Assembly (NCBI GenBank): GCA_937919655.1
Contig: CALFPJ010000046.1
Coordinates: 1 to 51,754, forward strand
DNA length: 51,754 nucleotides
Reading direction: 5' to 3'
From: an uncultured Gemmatimonadales bacterium
GTDB lineage: Bacteria > Gemmatimonadota > Gemmatimonadetes > Longimicrobiales > Gaopeijiaceae
This document shows, piece after piece, positions 34,676-43,230 of this stretch. Position numbers and translations under genes: made by a program. The number at the start of each line of letters is the position of its first letter. The stretch's first letter is position 1. The notes under the pieces were generated by a model, which saw only the letters and a program-made list of their open reading frames with translations, was not told the DNA's origin and made no database searches.

Positions 34676-35847
34676 GCCGCTCCCTCCGTGGTGAGGTATC
34701 CCATAGCGGCGTCGACGCCGCCTGGCGTGTGCGGCACACCCGCGAGTGCCAGGCCCATCTCAATACCTGCGAGCGTCCCCATCAGCGTGAGCGCGTTGAG
34801 ATGCCCGAGGTGCCCAATGCGGAACAGCTTGCCTTTGAATGGTCCCAAGCCGGACCCGAGTGACATGTCGTAGCAGTCAAGAATCACAGCTCGGAGCGCA
34901 TCGGCATCGCTCCCAGGCGGAACAAGGACAGCCGTCACCGCACTACTCGCCTCGAGCGGGTCTGTAGCGAACGTGTCGAGTCCCCAAGCCGCGACTGCAG
35001 TGCGCGTGGCCATGGCAAAACGCCGATGCCGCGCGAACACCTCTGGGAGGCCTTCCTCCCGCAGCATCGCAATGGCCTCAGCGAGCCCGAACAGCAGGTT
35101 CGTCGCAGGTGTATAAGGGAACGCCCCCTCTGCGTTCGCATTCAACTGATCGTCCCAATCCCAATAAGAGCGAGGCAGGGTCGCGGTCTTCCTCGCCTCA
35201 AGCGCCCGAGGCCCTACCGCCAGAAACGACAGGCCAGGCGGCAACATGAGACCCTTCTGGGACCCGGAAACTGTGACATCAATCCCCCAGGCATCGTGTT
35301 CAACTGGCGTCGCCCCGAGCGAGGACACGGCATCCACGAACAAGAGCGCCGGGTGCTCCGACTCCCGCAGCGCCACAGCCAGCACTTCGATATCGGTCGT
35401 CACACCTGTTGAGGTCTCGTTGTGCACGACCAAGACCGCCTTGATGCGTCGATCCACATCGTCACGAAGCACATCCACCATCGCGTCCGCGGCGAGCCCA
35501 CGACGAGGCTCCCACGCCTCCAGCTGAACCTCAAGCCCGAAGCGCTCCGCGACTTGGGCCCACTTCGCCGCAAAAAACCCTTGATCGAAGACCAACACGC
35601 GATCACCGGGCGACAGCGTATTCGCGATCGCGGCTTCCCACGCGCCGCTGGCAGATGACGGATGCACCAGCACCGGGTGTTCTGTGCCGAACAACCACTG
35701 CGAGTCGATGAGGAGTTTCTGCGCCAGCTCTTGGAATTCTGGCCCACGGTGGTCGATTGTGGGCCGTGACATGGCTCGCAAAATTCGCTCCGGGACGTTC
35801 GTGGGTCCGGGCAGCTGGAGAAAATGGCGTCCACTTCGGTAGGTCAC
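34672..35847 (-). CDS. Class-V aminotransferase, serine-glyoxylate / alanine-glyoxylate type
   Basis: A 391-residue PLP enzyme of fold type I, class V. The N-terminus L-P-G-P-T-N-V-P and the H-R-G-P-E-F segment match the AGT/SgaA group. The cofactor contacts are H-P-S-S-A-S-G-A-W-E-A-A, H-N-E-T-S-T-G-V and F-V-D-A-V-S-S-L-G, with the PLP lysine in S-G-S-Q-K-G-L-M-L-P-P-G-L. A late F-R-I-G-H-L-G is also conserved. The start is GTG 35847. It leads an operon with TRAP, enoyl-CoA hydratase and CoA-transferase genes, so it probably transaminates an imported amino or keto acid rather than serving photorespiration-like glyoxylate recycling; that is inference. Confidence 0.88.
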   Translation of the reverse strand: MTYRSGRHFLQLPGPTNVPERILRAMSRPTIDHRGPEFQELAQKLLIDSQWLFGTEHPVLVHPSSASGAWEAAIANTLSPGDRVLVFDQGFFAAKWAQVAERFGLEVQLEAWEPRRGLAADAMVDVLRDDVDRRIKAVLVVHNETSTGVTTDIEVLAVALRESEHPALLFVDAVSSLGATPVEHDAWGIDVTVSGSQKGLMLPPGLSFLAVGPRALEARKTATLPRSYWDWDDQLNANAEGAFPYTPATNLLFGLAEAIAMLREEGLPEVFARHRRFAMATRTAVAAWGLDTFATDPLEASSAVTAVLVPPGSDADALRAVILDCYDMSLGSGLGPFKGKLFRIGHLGHLNALTLMGTLAGIEMGLALAGVPHTPGGVDAAMGYLTTEGAA

Positions 35848-35942
35848 GATCGTTCACTCGGGTGCGAAAGGGGTCAGCACGGCATAGCTTTGCTAGCCTA
35901 AAGGGAAGGCCAACTTACACCCAACTCCACGCCCCGACACCC
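35848..35942. promoter_or_regulatory. Divergent promoter region
   Basis: This 95-bp gap separates the starts of the leftward aminotransferase-TRAP operon and the rightward FAD/Fe-S oxidase gene, and must contain promoters for both. No unambiguous -35/-10 pairs or operator dyads were fixed by eye. The divergence suggests co-regulation. Confidence 0.4.
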
Positions 35943-38837
35943 ATGGGGATCCCTAAGACAACGCTCATGCCGGACCTTCGCGTGTTAGAGCAGAGACTGC
36001 GGACCGCCGTCCGAGGCGAGGTCCGCTTCGACGCGTTCACCCGCGGCCTGTATTCCACCGATGCATCCCACTACCAGATTGAACCCTTAGGGGTGGTCTT
36101 TCCGGAGTCGTCTGCAGACGTGGAGGCGGTCCTCTCGGTCGCCAAGGAGCACGGAGTACCGGTACTCCCCCGTGGTGGTGGGACCTCTCAGTGCGGGCAA
36201 ACCGTGGGCCGCGCGATCGTGGTGGACGTCAGTCGGCATCTGACGGGCATCGAGTCCGTCGTGGACGGTCATGTAGACGTCGAACCCGGCGTCGTCCTCG
36301 ATCACCTCAATGCGCATCTACAGGACCAGAAGCTCTGGTTCCCGGTTGATCCGTCTACGAGTAATCGAGCCACACTCGGAGGCATGGCGGGCAATAACAG
36401 CGCGGGGGCCCGATCCCTTCGTTACGGCATGATGATCGACAACGTGGCAGCGGTCGAAGCCGTTCTGCCCGACGGTCGACGCCTTTGGCTCGGAGAGGGG
36501 GGCTCGGAGGCCGCACTCATCCCGGACGAACTCGCAAAGCTCCGCGCCTTGTATTCTCGCGACGCCGAAGAGATCGCGCGCACGACCCCCAAGACGATGC
36601 GAAACGTCGCCGGTTATGCGGTAGATCGTCTCAATCCGAACGCCGAGAATCTGGCACAGCTTCTGGTGGGGTCGGAAGGCACGCTCGCGTTCTTCACCAA
36701 GCTCCGGCTCCGCCTAAAGCCTGTACCGAGAACACGAGTGCTGGGCGTGTGCCATTTCCCAGGGGTCTTCGACGCATTGGACGCCGTGCAGCACATCGTC
36801 GCCCTTGGGCCAAGCGCGGTCGAACTCGTGGACGAAAACGTCCTCACCTTGGCGGCGGAGCGCCCTGATTTTCGCTCAGCCATGAAGACGTTCGTGCGCG
36901 GGCGGCCCAAGGCGCTCCTTCTTGTCGAGTTCGCAGACGAATCACCCGGCGTGGACCTGAGTGGCCAGTTGAACGACCTGGAGCGCCTGATCGGCGGGCT
37001 CGGCTTCCCCGACTCCGTGGTCCGGGCCGTGACGCCTAAGCATCAAGCGGCGGTGTGGAGCGTACGGAAGGCCGGCCTAAGCATCGTTATGTCGATGGCC
37101 GGCCCGCGGAAGCCCGTGTCCTTCATCGAAGACTGTGCGGTTCCGCTCGACCGTCTGGCAGAATACGCCCACCGCGTCGACGAGATCTTCGCGCGCAACG
37201 GTGCCGAGGGAACCTGGTATGCGCACGCATCTGTCGGCTGCCTGCACGTGCGACCCGCCCTGAACCTGAAGGACCCCGGCGACGTGCGCGCCATGCGGAC
37301 CATCGCAGAGGAGACCCACGAGGTCGTGCGGGCCTTTGGAGGCACACATTCGGGGGAACACGGTGACGGTCTGCTACGCTCAGAATTCCTGCAGTCCATG
37401 CTGGGTGACCGCATGGTGCAGCTCTTCAACGACGTGAAGCACACGTTCGATCCCACCGGCATGATGAATCCCGGAAAGATCGTTGACCCACCCCGTATGG
37501 ATGATCGGGCCCTCTTCCGGTACACGCCCGGCTACGCCGGATCGGCCCTGCCCGTGGTTCTCGATTGGTCCGCCGAGGGCGGCTTCCTTGGTGCGGTTGA
37601 GCGCTGCAACAACAACGGAGCGTGCCGGAAATCCGACCCTGGCGTCATGTGCCCCTCGTTCCGGGTCACTCAGGACGAACGGCATTCGACACGGGGCAGG
37701 GCCAACGCCCTGCGCCTCGCCATCACCGGCCAGCTCGGAGACAACGGGCTCGATTCGCCGGAGATGGCTGAAGCCATGTCTTTGTGCGTCTCATGTAAGG
37801 GCTGCAAACGCGAGTGCCCAACCGGGGTGGACATGGCCGCCTTGAAGATCGAGTGGCAGCACCGCCAGAACGGGCTCAGGGGCATTCCCGTGAGGGAACG
37901 GTTCCTCGCTGAGCTTCCCCGGCGGGGGCCGCTGCTGAGCCGATTCGCCGGTATCGTGAACGCAGTTAGCCGAAACACCACCCTGCGGCGCATCGCCGAC
38001 CGAGTGTCGGGCATCTCACGGAGGCGGCCGCTGCCGGTCTGGTCGTCGAAGCCTTGGCGGGACATGGAGGCACCGTCGGCCCACCCGTCGGGTGGCCCCC
38101 TGCCCCACACGGCCCTCTTCGTCGACACGTTCACGAGGTGGTTTGAGCCCGAAATCGCACGGGCGGCCCACGCCGTGCTCATCAAAAGCAGCGAGGGCGA
38201 TGTGGCCGCCGTCTCCTCGAAGGGCCGCCCTCTGTGTTGTGGACGTACCTACCTGAGCGCGGGCATGTTGGTCGAGGCGCGCCTTGAAGGCGAACGCCTG
38301 ATTTCGGCGATGCTCCCCTACGCCAGAGCGGGCGTCCGCATTGTCGGGCTCGAACCGAGTTGCGTCTACACGATCAAGGATGAGCTTCCGAGGCTCATTC
38401 CGACCGCAGATGCCAGAGCCGTCGCGGACAGCCTGGTCTTGTTCGAGGAGGCCGTCGACGCAGACCTAGAGGCCGGAAGTGCGCTAGCCCTGCGAGCGCG
38501 CCCGGGCCAAGCCAAGGTCCATGGGCACTGCCACCAGAAGGCAGCCGGCACCACAGATGCCACCGTGCGACTCCTCCGCCGGATTCCAGGCCTGGAGGTC
38601 GAGAGCATCGAGTCCGGGTGCTGCGGCATGGCAGGCGCATTCGGATACCACGCGGAACACTATGATGTGTCGATCGCCATGGGGGAATTGGATCTATTCC
38701 CCGCAGTCCGTAGCTCACCACCGGAGGTGTGCATCGTCGCGCCCGGCACGAGTTGCCGCGCACAGGTCATGGACGGGACGGGACGTCGTGCGGTTCACGC
38801 CGCCGAGCTCTTGAGGGACGCGCTGCCCGTGGACTAA
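35943..38837 (+). CDS. FAD-linked oxidase fused to Fe-S / CCG domains (GlcD-GlcF type D-2-hydroxyacid dehydrogenase)
   Basis: A 964-residue fusion. The N-terminal part is a VAO/PCMH FAD-binding domain: V-L-P-R-G-G-G-T-S-Q-C-G-Q near residue 75 and N-N-S-A-G-A-R-S near 145. A FAD-oxidase C-terminal domain follows, with the ligand segment H-S-G-E-H-G-D-G. After about residue 560 come two cluster motifs, C-N-N-N-G-A-C-R-K ending in a C-P, and C-V-S-C-K-G-C-K-R-E-C-P. Two CCG domains end the protein (L-C-C-G-R-T-Y, G-C-C-G-M-A-G-A-F-G-Y). This architecture oxidises D-lactate, glycolate or similar D-2-hydroxyacids and passes electrons to the quinone pool. ATG 35943 is used; ATG 35967 is also possible. 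Divergence from the TRAP operon suggests a shared substrate pathway. Confidence 0.9.
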   Translation: MGIPKTTLMPDLRVLEQRLRTAVRGEVRFDAFTRGLYSTDASHYQIEPLGVVFPESSADVEAVLSVAKEHGVPVLPRGGGTSQCGQTVGRAIVVDVSRHLTGIESVVDGHVDVEPGVVLDHLNAHLQDQKLWFPVDPSTSNRATLGGMAGNNSAGARSLRYGMMIDNVAAVEAVLPDGRRLWLGEGGSEAALIPDELAKLRALYSRDAEEIARTTPKTMRNVAGYAVDRLNPNAENLAQLLVGSEGTLAFFTKLRLRLKPVPRTRVLGVCHFPGVFDALDAVQHIVALGPSAVELVDENVLTLAAERPDFRSAMKTFVRGRPKALLLVEFADESPGVDLSGQLNDLERLIGGLGFPDSVVRAVTPKHQAAVWSVRKAGLSIVMSMAGPRKPVSFIEDCAVPLDRLAEYAHRVDEIFARNGAEGTWYAHASVGCLHVRPALNLKDPGDVRAMRTIAEETHEVVRAFGGTHSGEHGDGLLRSEFLQSMLGDRMVQLFNDVKHTFDPTGMMNPGKIVDPPRMDDRALFRYTPGYAGSALPVVLDWSAEGGFLGAVERCNNNGACRKSDPGVMCPSFRVTQDERHSTRGRANALRLAITGQLGDNGLDSPEMAEAMSLCVSCKGCKRECPTGVDMAALKIEWQHRQNGLRGIPVRERFLAELPRRGPLLSRFAGIVNAVSRNTTLRRIADRVSGISRRRPLPVWSSKPWRDMEAPSAHPSGGPLPHTALFVDTFTRWFEPEIARAAHAVLIKSSEGDVAAVSSKGRPLCCGRTYLSAGMLVEARLEGERLISAMLPYARAGVRIVGLEPSCVYTIKDELPRLIPTADARAVADSLVLFEEAVDADLEAGSALALRARPGQAKVHGHCHQKAAGTTDATVRLLRRIPGLEVESIESGCCGMAGAFGYHAEHYDVSIAMGELDLFPAVRSSPPEVCIVAPGTSCRAQVMDGTGRRAVHAAELLRDALPVD

Positions 38838-38877
38838 GCTTCCCTAGCGCGGCGTGGCCCTACGAGGTATCAAGGAA

Positions 38878-39450
38878 TCAGATTCCGAACGGGCCAAACA
38901 GCAAATTCGCGGGAGCCGCGGGATCGTCGCCACGATAGGACTGAGCGCTGATGTCCATGAGCTCGGCACGAGTGATCACCCCGTCGCTGTCGGCATCCAG
39001 CTCGACGAACACCGACCGGACAAGCGCCGCGGCCAGGCCGAACACACCGTAGAAGTTGCAGAATTCGTCGGGGCCGATGCTCCCGTCTTCATCCGTATCG
39101 AAGACTGTGAAGAGTCGGTCGGTGATCGCGGCGACCTCTGTCGCGTATCGCGCGTCGTCATCCAGTGCCTGTTGTCAGTACGCGAGCCACTCGTCGATAT
39201 CCACCCCACCGTCGTCATCGACATCGGCGGAGGCCTGCAAGGCATCCCAGCGACCCATATAGGACTCGCGAAGATCCACGTAGGCCTTCGAGTGATCACT
39301 TTCACCCCGCAAGATCCGCACGTTCTCCACCATACGCTCGAAGTCCGCCGCGTCGATGTGGCCGTCGTCGTCCACATCGTACACTTCGAAATAGCGCGTC
39401 AGTTTCTTGGTCTGGAGATCGCTCAGCATCGCGTTTGCTCTCATCGTCAT
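38878..39450 (-). pseudogene. Four-EF-hand calcium-binding protein gene with in-frame TGA
   Basis: A single frame of 190 residues encodes four EF-hand loops: D-V-D-D-D-G-H-I-D-A-A-D-F, D-V-D-D-D-G-G-V-D-I-D-E-W, D-T-D-E-D-G-S-I-G-P-D-E-F and D-A-D-S-D-G-V-I-T-R-A-E-L. This is the arrangement of calerythrin-like bacterial calcium sensors/buffers. The frame is broken at residue 92 by TGA (39177-39175), between W-L-A-Y and Q-Q-A-L-D, in the helix after the second loop. There is no frameshift. Calerythrin-like proteins often have an aromatic residue here, so TGG to TGA is the simplest explanation. Read as stop, only the first two hands would be made. The downstream hairpin is weak, unlike that of the MerB-like gene. 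Confidence 0.75.
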
Positions 39451-39502
39451 GCGGCTGCGGTCCGCGACGCTCGGGACCGTCTGGGATGACCCAAGATATG
39501 TG

Positions 39503-41104
39503 CTACCCTAGCCGTGCCACCACCGCAGAGGAGACCTCACCTAACTCGAGCAATGCGGCCCGGAGTTCAGCGCTCACATCGCCATCCACTGCCACGGCCG
39601 CGAGCGCATCGCCGCCCTTGGACAGACGAGCCTGATGGTACTCGCCGATATTCATGCCGTGGTCTCCGAGAAGCGTCCCTACCCGGCCGATGACCCCGGG
39701 TACGTCTTTGTTCTTTAGTACGATGAGCGTACCGGCCGGTACGATGTCCACATGGTAGTCTGCGATGCGGACAATGCGCGGATGGGCATCCCCAAGGAGC
39801 GCACCTGCCAGACGAAGGTCGCCCGCTTCAGTCTCGATGATGATCTCGACGAATTCCGTGTAGTCGGTGTGACGAACGAGCTGCGCCCTCGACACGCCGA
39901 TGCCGCGTTGTTTCGCCAAGTGTCCGGCGCTCACGAAGTTGACCTGATCGCCACCCAGCATGTTCTCGAGGAGCCCGACTAGGATGTACGATGCCAACGG
40001 CCGCAGCGCCTCGTCCGAATCGCCAGCATACCGGATCTCGACCCCCTCCACCGGCCCTTCCGCCAACGCACATGCAAGCCGGCCGAGCTTATGCCCTAGA
40101 TCGAAGAGTGGCCCAAGCGCCTTCAGCGTTGCGCCGCTGATAGCCGGAGCGTTCAGAGCGCGGGACAAGTCACCCTCTGCGAGGGCAGCTCGCACCGCCT
40201 CCGAGATCTCGATGGCGACGAGTTCCTGCGCTTCGCTGGTAGACGCCCCCAGGTGGGGCGTCAGGACGAGGTTAGGAGCCGTACGCAGGCGGCTGCCCTC
40301 CTCGAGCGGCTCATTCTCAAAGACATCGAGGGCAGCCCCCGCGAGATGTCCGTCATGGAGCGCCTGCGCGAGTGCCGCCTCATCGACCACCCCCCCACGA
40401 GCGACGTTCACCAAAAACGCACCCTTCTTCATTCTCGCCAGCGTCTCTGTCGAGATCATGTTCCGCGTGTCTTCGGTGAGTGGAACGTGAAGGGAGATGA
40501 TATCTGAAGTCCCGATCACCTCGTCCAATGAGGCCCGCTCGACGCGGAGCGAGACAGCCCGCTCCTCGGTCAGATACGGGTCGTGTGCGATCACGCGCAT
40601 GCCGAACGCGAGGCAACGCTTGGCGACTTCCCCTCCAATTCGGCCTGCTCCGATGAGGCCCAACGTGCGACCCCGCAGTTCCACCCCTTGGAAGCGCGAG
40701 CGGGCCCATTCGCCACCCCGCACAGACGCGTCGGCCTGGGCCACCTGACGGGCCATCGACAAGATCAGAGCCATCGTCAGTTCCGCAGCGGACACCGTGT
40801 TTCCCGCCGGCGCGTTGACCACGGCGACACCACGGGCGGTCGCGGCCTCGAGATCGATGTTGTCGACCCCTACGCCGGCCCGACCCACGACGCGGAGGTT
40901 GGCCGCCTGCGCCAGCATCTCTGCGTTGACCTTCGTCGCGCTGCGCACCACGAGTCCCTGCACCTCAGGGAGTGCCGCGGCAAAGGCCGGGTCACTCGAA
41001 TCGTCAATCTTGATCACTTCGACGCGGGGATCCCCGCGTAGCGGCGCCAAGCCGGTCTCGGAGACCTTGTCGGTGACCAGCACCTTGAACGCGGCATCAT
41101 TCAT
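39503..41104 (-). CDS. serA: D-3-phosphoglycerate dehydrogenase
   Basis: A 533-residue type-1 SerA, the first enzyme of serine biosynthesis (3-phosphoglycerate to 3-phosphohydroxypyruvate, NAD-dependent). The NAD-binding motif is G-L-I-G-A-G-R-I-G-G-E-V-A. The catalytic set is R-G-G-V-V-D-E, the Glu in F-E-N-E-P-L and the His in L-T-P-H-L-G-A-S-T. An allosteric substrate-binding domain (about 320-450) and a C-terminal ACT domain (N-K-D-V-P-G-V-I-G-R-V-G) follow, as in the long mycobacterial-type enzymes, so serine feedback inhibition is likely. Its ATG overlaps the stop of the class-V aminotransferase gene upstream (ATGA), forming a serine operon. Confidence 0.95.
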   Translation of the reverse strand: MNDAAFKVLVTDKVSETGLAPLRGDPRVEVIKIDDSSDPAFAAALPEVQGLVVRSATKVNAEMLAQAANLRVVGRAGVGVDNIDLEAATARGVAVVNAPAGNTVSAAELTMALILSMARQVAQADASVRGGEWARSRFQGVELRGRTLGLIGAGRIGGEVAKRCLAFGMRVIAHDPYLTEERAVSLRVERASLDEVIGTSDIISLHVPLTEDTRNMISTETLARMKKGAFLVNVARGGVVDEAALAQALHDGHLAGAALDVFENEPLEEGSRLRTAPNLVLTPHLGASTSEAQELVAIEISEAVRAALAEGDLSRALNAPAISGATLKALGPLFDLGHKLGRLACALAEGPVEGVEIRYAGDSDEALRPLASYILVGLLENMLGGDQVNFVSAGHLAKQRGIGVSRAQLVRHTDYTEFVEIIIETEAGDLRLAGALLGDAHPRIVRIADYHVDIVPAGTLIVLKNKDVPGVIGRVGTLLGDHGMNIGEYHQARLSKGGDALAAVAVDGDVSAELRAALLELGEVSSAVVARLG

Positions 41105-42213
41105 CGGACGACCTCCGTCAGCTCAGCAAGTAACTCATTCAGCTCATCGAGCGTGTGATCACCCATGTGGCCAATCCGGAACGAGGTGTCCTTGAGCTTG
41201 CCGTAACCGCCGCCGATCACCCAACCGCGCTCCTTCATCCCTTTCACGATGGCTGGACCACTCATGTCTTCCGGGAGTGCGACGGCCGTCACAGTTCCAG
41301 AGCGATGGCCCTCAGGTGCCATCACGCGGAGCGCCACGCCCGACGCCTGCATGTCGGCGACCCACGCGTGAGTCCGCTCGGCCATGGCGGTGTGCCTGGC
41401 CCAACGCGCCTCCATGGTCTCAGTCGTGATGTACTGCAGCTGGACTTGGAGCGCGTACATCGTCGAGAGCGCGGGCGTGGATGGGGTCTGCAGCTTGTCG
41501 ATGTTGGTTGCGAACTCGATGAGGTCGAAGTAGTAGCCCTTCCGAGTCATGGACGCCGACCGACTGAGCATCGCCTCAGATGCGACGCCAAACGAAAGTC
41601 CGGGCGGTAGAGCCAGAGCCTTTTGTGACCCAGTGAGGACGAAGTCGAGCCCCCAGGCATCAGTGCGCAGTTCGGCGCCTCCACACCCTGTGACCGAGTC
41701 GACGAGCAAGAGCGTGTCGCCGTGCCCTGCGACCACCGCGGAAATTGCCGGCAGGTCATTCAGGACGCCCGTAGATGTCTCCGAATGCACCACCGTGACA
41801 GCATCATAGCTGCCCCCGGCCAGCGCGGTCACCACAGCTTCCGGGTCGTGCGCCTCGCCCCAGGGCACCGCGACCTCGTCCACTTGCATGCCGCACGAGC
41901 GGGCGATGTCCCCGAAACGCTGACTGAACGCGCCGTTCACCAAGGCCAGCACTCTCTTCGCCGCGCCATTTCGCACGGCAGCCTCCATGAGACCACTCGC
42001 CGAAGAAGTCGACACGAACACAGGCCTGTCGGTGAGAAAGACTGCCTTCAAGCCTACCTGGAGTTCGCGCATGAGATCTTGGATGTCAGCGCCGCGGTGC
42101 CCCATCATGACACGGGTCTGGGCTTCTAGGACCTCGGGGCGGACTTCGGTAGGACCTGGAAGAAAGAAGCGACCGAAGGGCGGACCAGCGCCCGCTGCGG
42201 CGTTCGAGTTCAA
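41101..42213 (-). CDS. serC: Class-V aminotransferase, probable phosphoserine aminotransferase
   Basis: A 370-residue PLP-dependent class-V aminotransferase. It begins F-F-L-P-G-P-T-E-V, has T-S-S-A-S-G-L-M-E-A-A and H-S-E-T-S-T-G-V for cofactor binding, and the PLP lysine in L-T-G-S-Q-K-A-L-A-L-P-P-G. It belongs to the AGT/SPT group rather than classical E. coli SerC. Translational coupling to serA strongly suggests it provides the phosphoserine aminotransferase step, as related AGT-type enzymes do in archaea and Thermotoga. It is a paralogue of the aminotransferase at 34672-35847. The start is TTG 42213, eight bases after GGAG. Confidence 0.85.
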   Translation of the reverse strand: MNSNAAAGAGPPFGRFFLPGPTEVRPEVLEAQTRVMMGHRGADIQDLMRELQVGLKAVFLTDRPVFVSTSSASGLMEAAVRNGAAKRVLALVNGAFSQRFGDIARSCGMQVDEVAVPWGEAHDPEAVVTALAGGSYDAVTVVHSETSTGVLNDLPAISAVVAGHGDTLLLVDSVTGCGGAELRTDAWGLDFVLTGSQKALALPPGLSFGVASEAMLSRSASMTRKGYYFDLIEFATNIDKLQTPSTPALSTMYALQVQLQYITTETMEARWARHTAMAERTHAWVADMQASGVALRVMAPEGHRSGTVTAVALPEDMSGPAIVKGMKERGWVIGGGYGKLKDTSFRIGHMGDHTLDELNELLAELTEVVR

Positions 42214-42320
42214 ACGAAAATCTCCATGCGCTGCGGCGCATTGGACGGTATATGCGGCGGAGAGCCGCTCGGTTTGGAGAAGCTAACCAGGCGGCAGATG
42301 TTTACCAGGCGCGACGGCGC

Positions 42321-42836
42321 CTAACGCCAATCGTCCTTCCACAGTGTGTAACAGACCGTCACGACACCGGCTCGGTCCAGCACGTCCAATCCAACCGGAC
42401 TCCTATACGCCTTCCGATAGTACAGGTGGGTCACGTTTGCCTGCACCATGAGCTTCGCGCACATCACACACGGGCTCGTCGTCACGAATGCGACCTTGGG
42501 CATCTTCCCGGGCGATTTCACCAACGCGTTCATCTCGGAATGAATGCAACCACACCGGCCAGCTTCGTCTGAATCGCAGCGGTTCGGAAAGCCCCGCACG
42601 TTGCCATTGTACCCAAGGGAGACGACGTGCTCGAGGTTGGCGTCTGTGAGCACGGTCCCGACCTGTAGCCGGGAGCACGTCGAGCGCTTCGCGAGCTCTT
42701 CGGCCATGCGCATGTAGACCTCATAGAGCGGCGGGCGTGACACCTGGTCCGCGGTGGCCACGAAGTCGTCTTCGACCTCAATCAGATTATTGGGGTGCTT
42801 ATTTCCCTGCACTCCATCCTTGTAGATCAACGGCAT
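42321..42836 (-). CDS. dCMP deaminase-like cytidine deaminase
   Basis: A 171-residue zinc deaminase of the dCMP/CMP deaminase group, which makes dUMP from dCMP. The zinc site reads C-I-H-S-E-M-N-A-L (HSE in place of the more common HAE, with the catalytic Glu kept) and S-P-C-V-M-C for the two cysteines. A further cysteine pair upstream (near F-P-N-R-C and G-R-C-G-C) may bind a second structural zinc. ATG 42836 gives the natural start, M-P-L-I-Y-K-D-G; longer frames run into the cupin gene. It lies four bases after the cupin stop, so it is co-transcribed with it. Confidence 0.88.
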   Translation of the reverse strand: MPLIYKDGVQGNKHPNNLIEVEDDFVATADQVSRPPLYEVYMRMAEELAKRSTCSRLQVGTVLTDANLEHVVSLGYNGNVRGFPNRCDSDEAGRCGCIHSEMNALVKSPGKMPKVAFVTTSPCVMCAKLMVQANVTHLYYRKAYRSPVGLDVLDRAGVVTVCYTLWKDDWR

Positions 42837-42840
42837 CCCA

Positions 42841-43230
42841 CTACGCTCCCCTAAGTTGGTCCTGGATCGACTTCGTGCGCTCGTTTGTCTCGCCCCCGGT
42901 GTGCGTCGTCGCGACGGGCTCAAATAGGGCGATCCAACATTCCTCGTCAGCCACCGGATTGTGGCGTATTCCTTTCGGAACCACAAAGGCGTCACCGGCA
43001 CTCAATTCCACCGCACCTTCTTCAAGCTCAATGCGGAGCCGCCCTTTAAGGACCAGGAACATCTCGTCTTCGTCCTCGTGCGCGTGCCAAACGAAGTCGC
43101 CCTGGACCTTGGCGACCTTGACGAACGAGTCGTTCACCCGCGCGACCACCCGAGGGGACCATAATTCCTCAAGGGCTTCCGCCTCAGCCGCGAGGTTCAC
43201 TGACTTCAATTCCGTGGCCTTCAGTTCCAT
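42841..43230 (-). CDS. Small cupin protein
   Basis: A 129-residue single-domain cupin. The metal-binding motif 1 is W-H-A-H-E-D-E-D-E-M-F-L-V-L-K-G and motif 2 is G-D-A-F-V-V-P-K-G-I-R-H-N-P, giving three His and one Glu as ligands. Such stand-alone cupins are enzymes or ligand-binding proteins of diverse roles; none can be chosen here. ATG 43230 has GGAGG at seven-base spacing and overlaps the last codons of the upstream spermidine-synthase-like gene, whose stop is at 43221-43223. It is followed four bases on by the dCMP deaminase gene. Confidence 0.85.
   Translation of the reverse strand: MELKATELKSVNLAAEAEALEELWSPRVVARVNDSFVKVAKVQGDFVWHAHEDEDEMFLVLKGRLRIELEEGAVELSAGDAFVVPKGIRHNPVADEECWIALFEPVATTHTGGETNERTKSIQDQLRGA

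Noticed and set aside
39175..39177. Selenocysteine at the EF-hand TGA
   Set aside because: The position is not catalytic, neighbours suggest an aromatic residue, and the only downstream stem is five base pairs with a poor loop. A nonsense mutation is simpler.
38854..39489. 211-codon open frame on the plus strand
   Set aside because: It is antisense to the EF-hand gene; the opposite strand carries four clear calcium loops.
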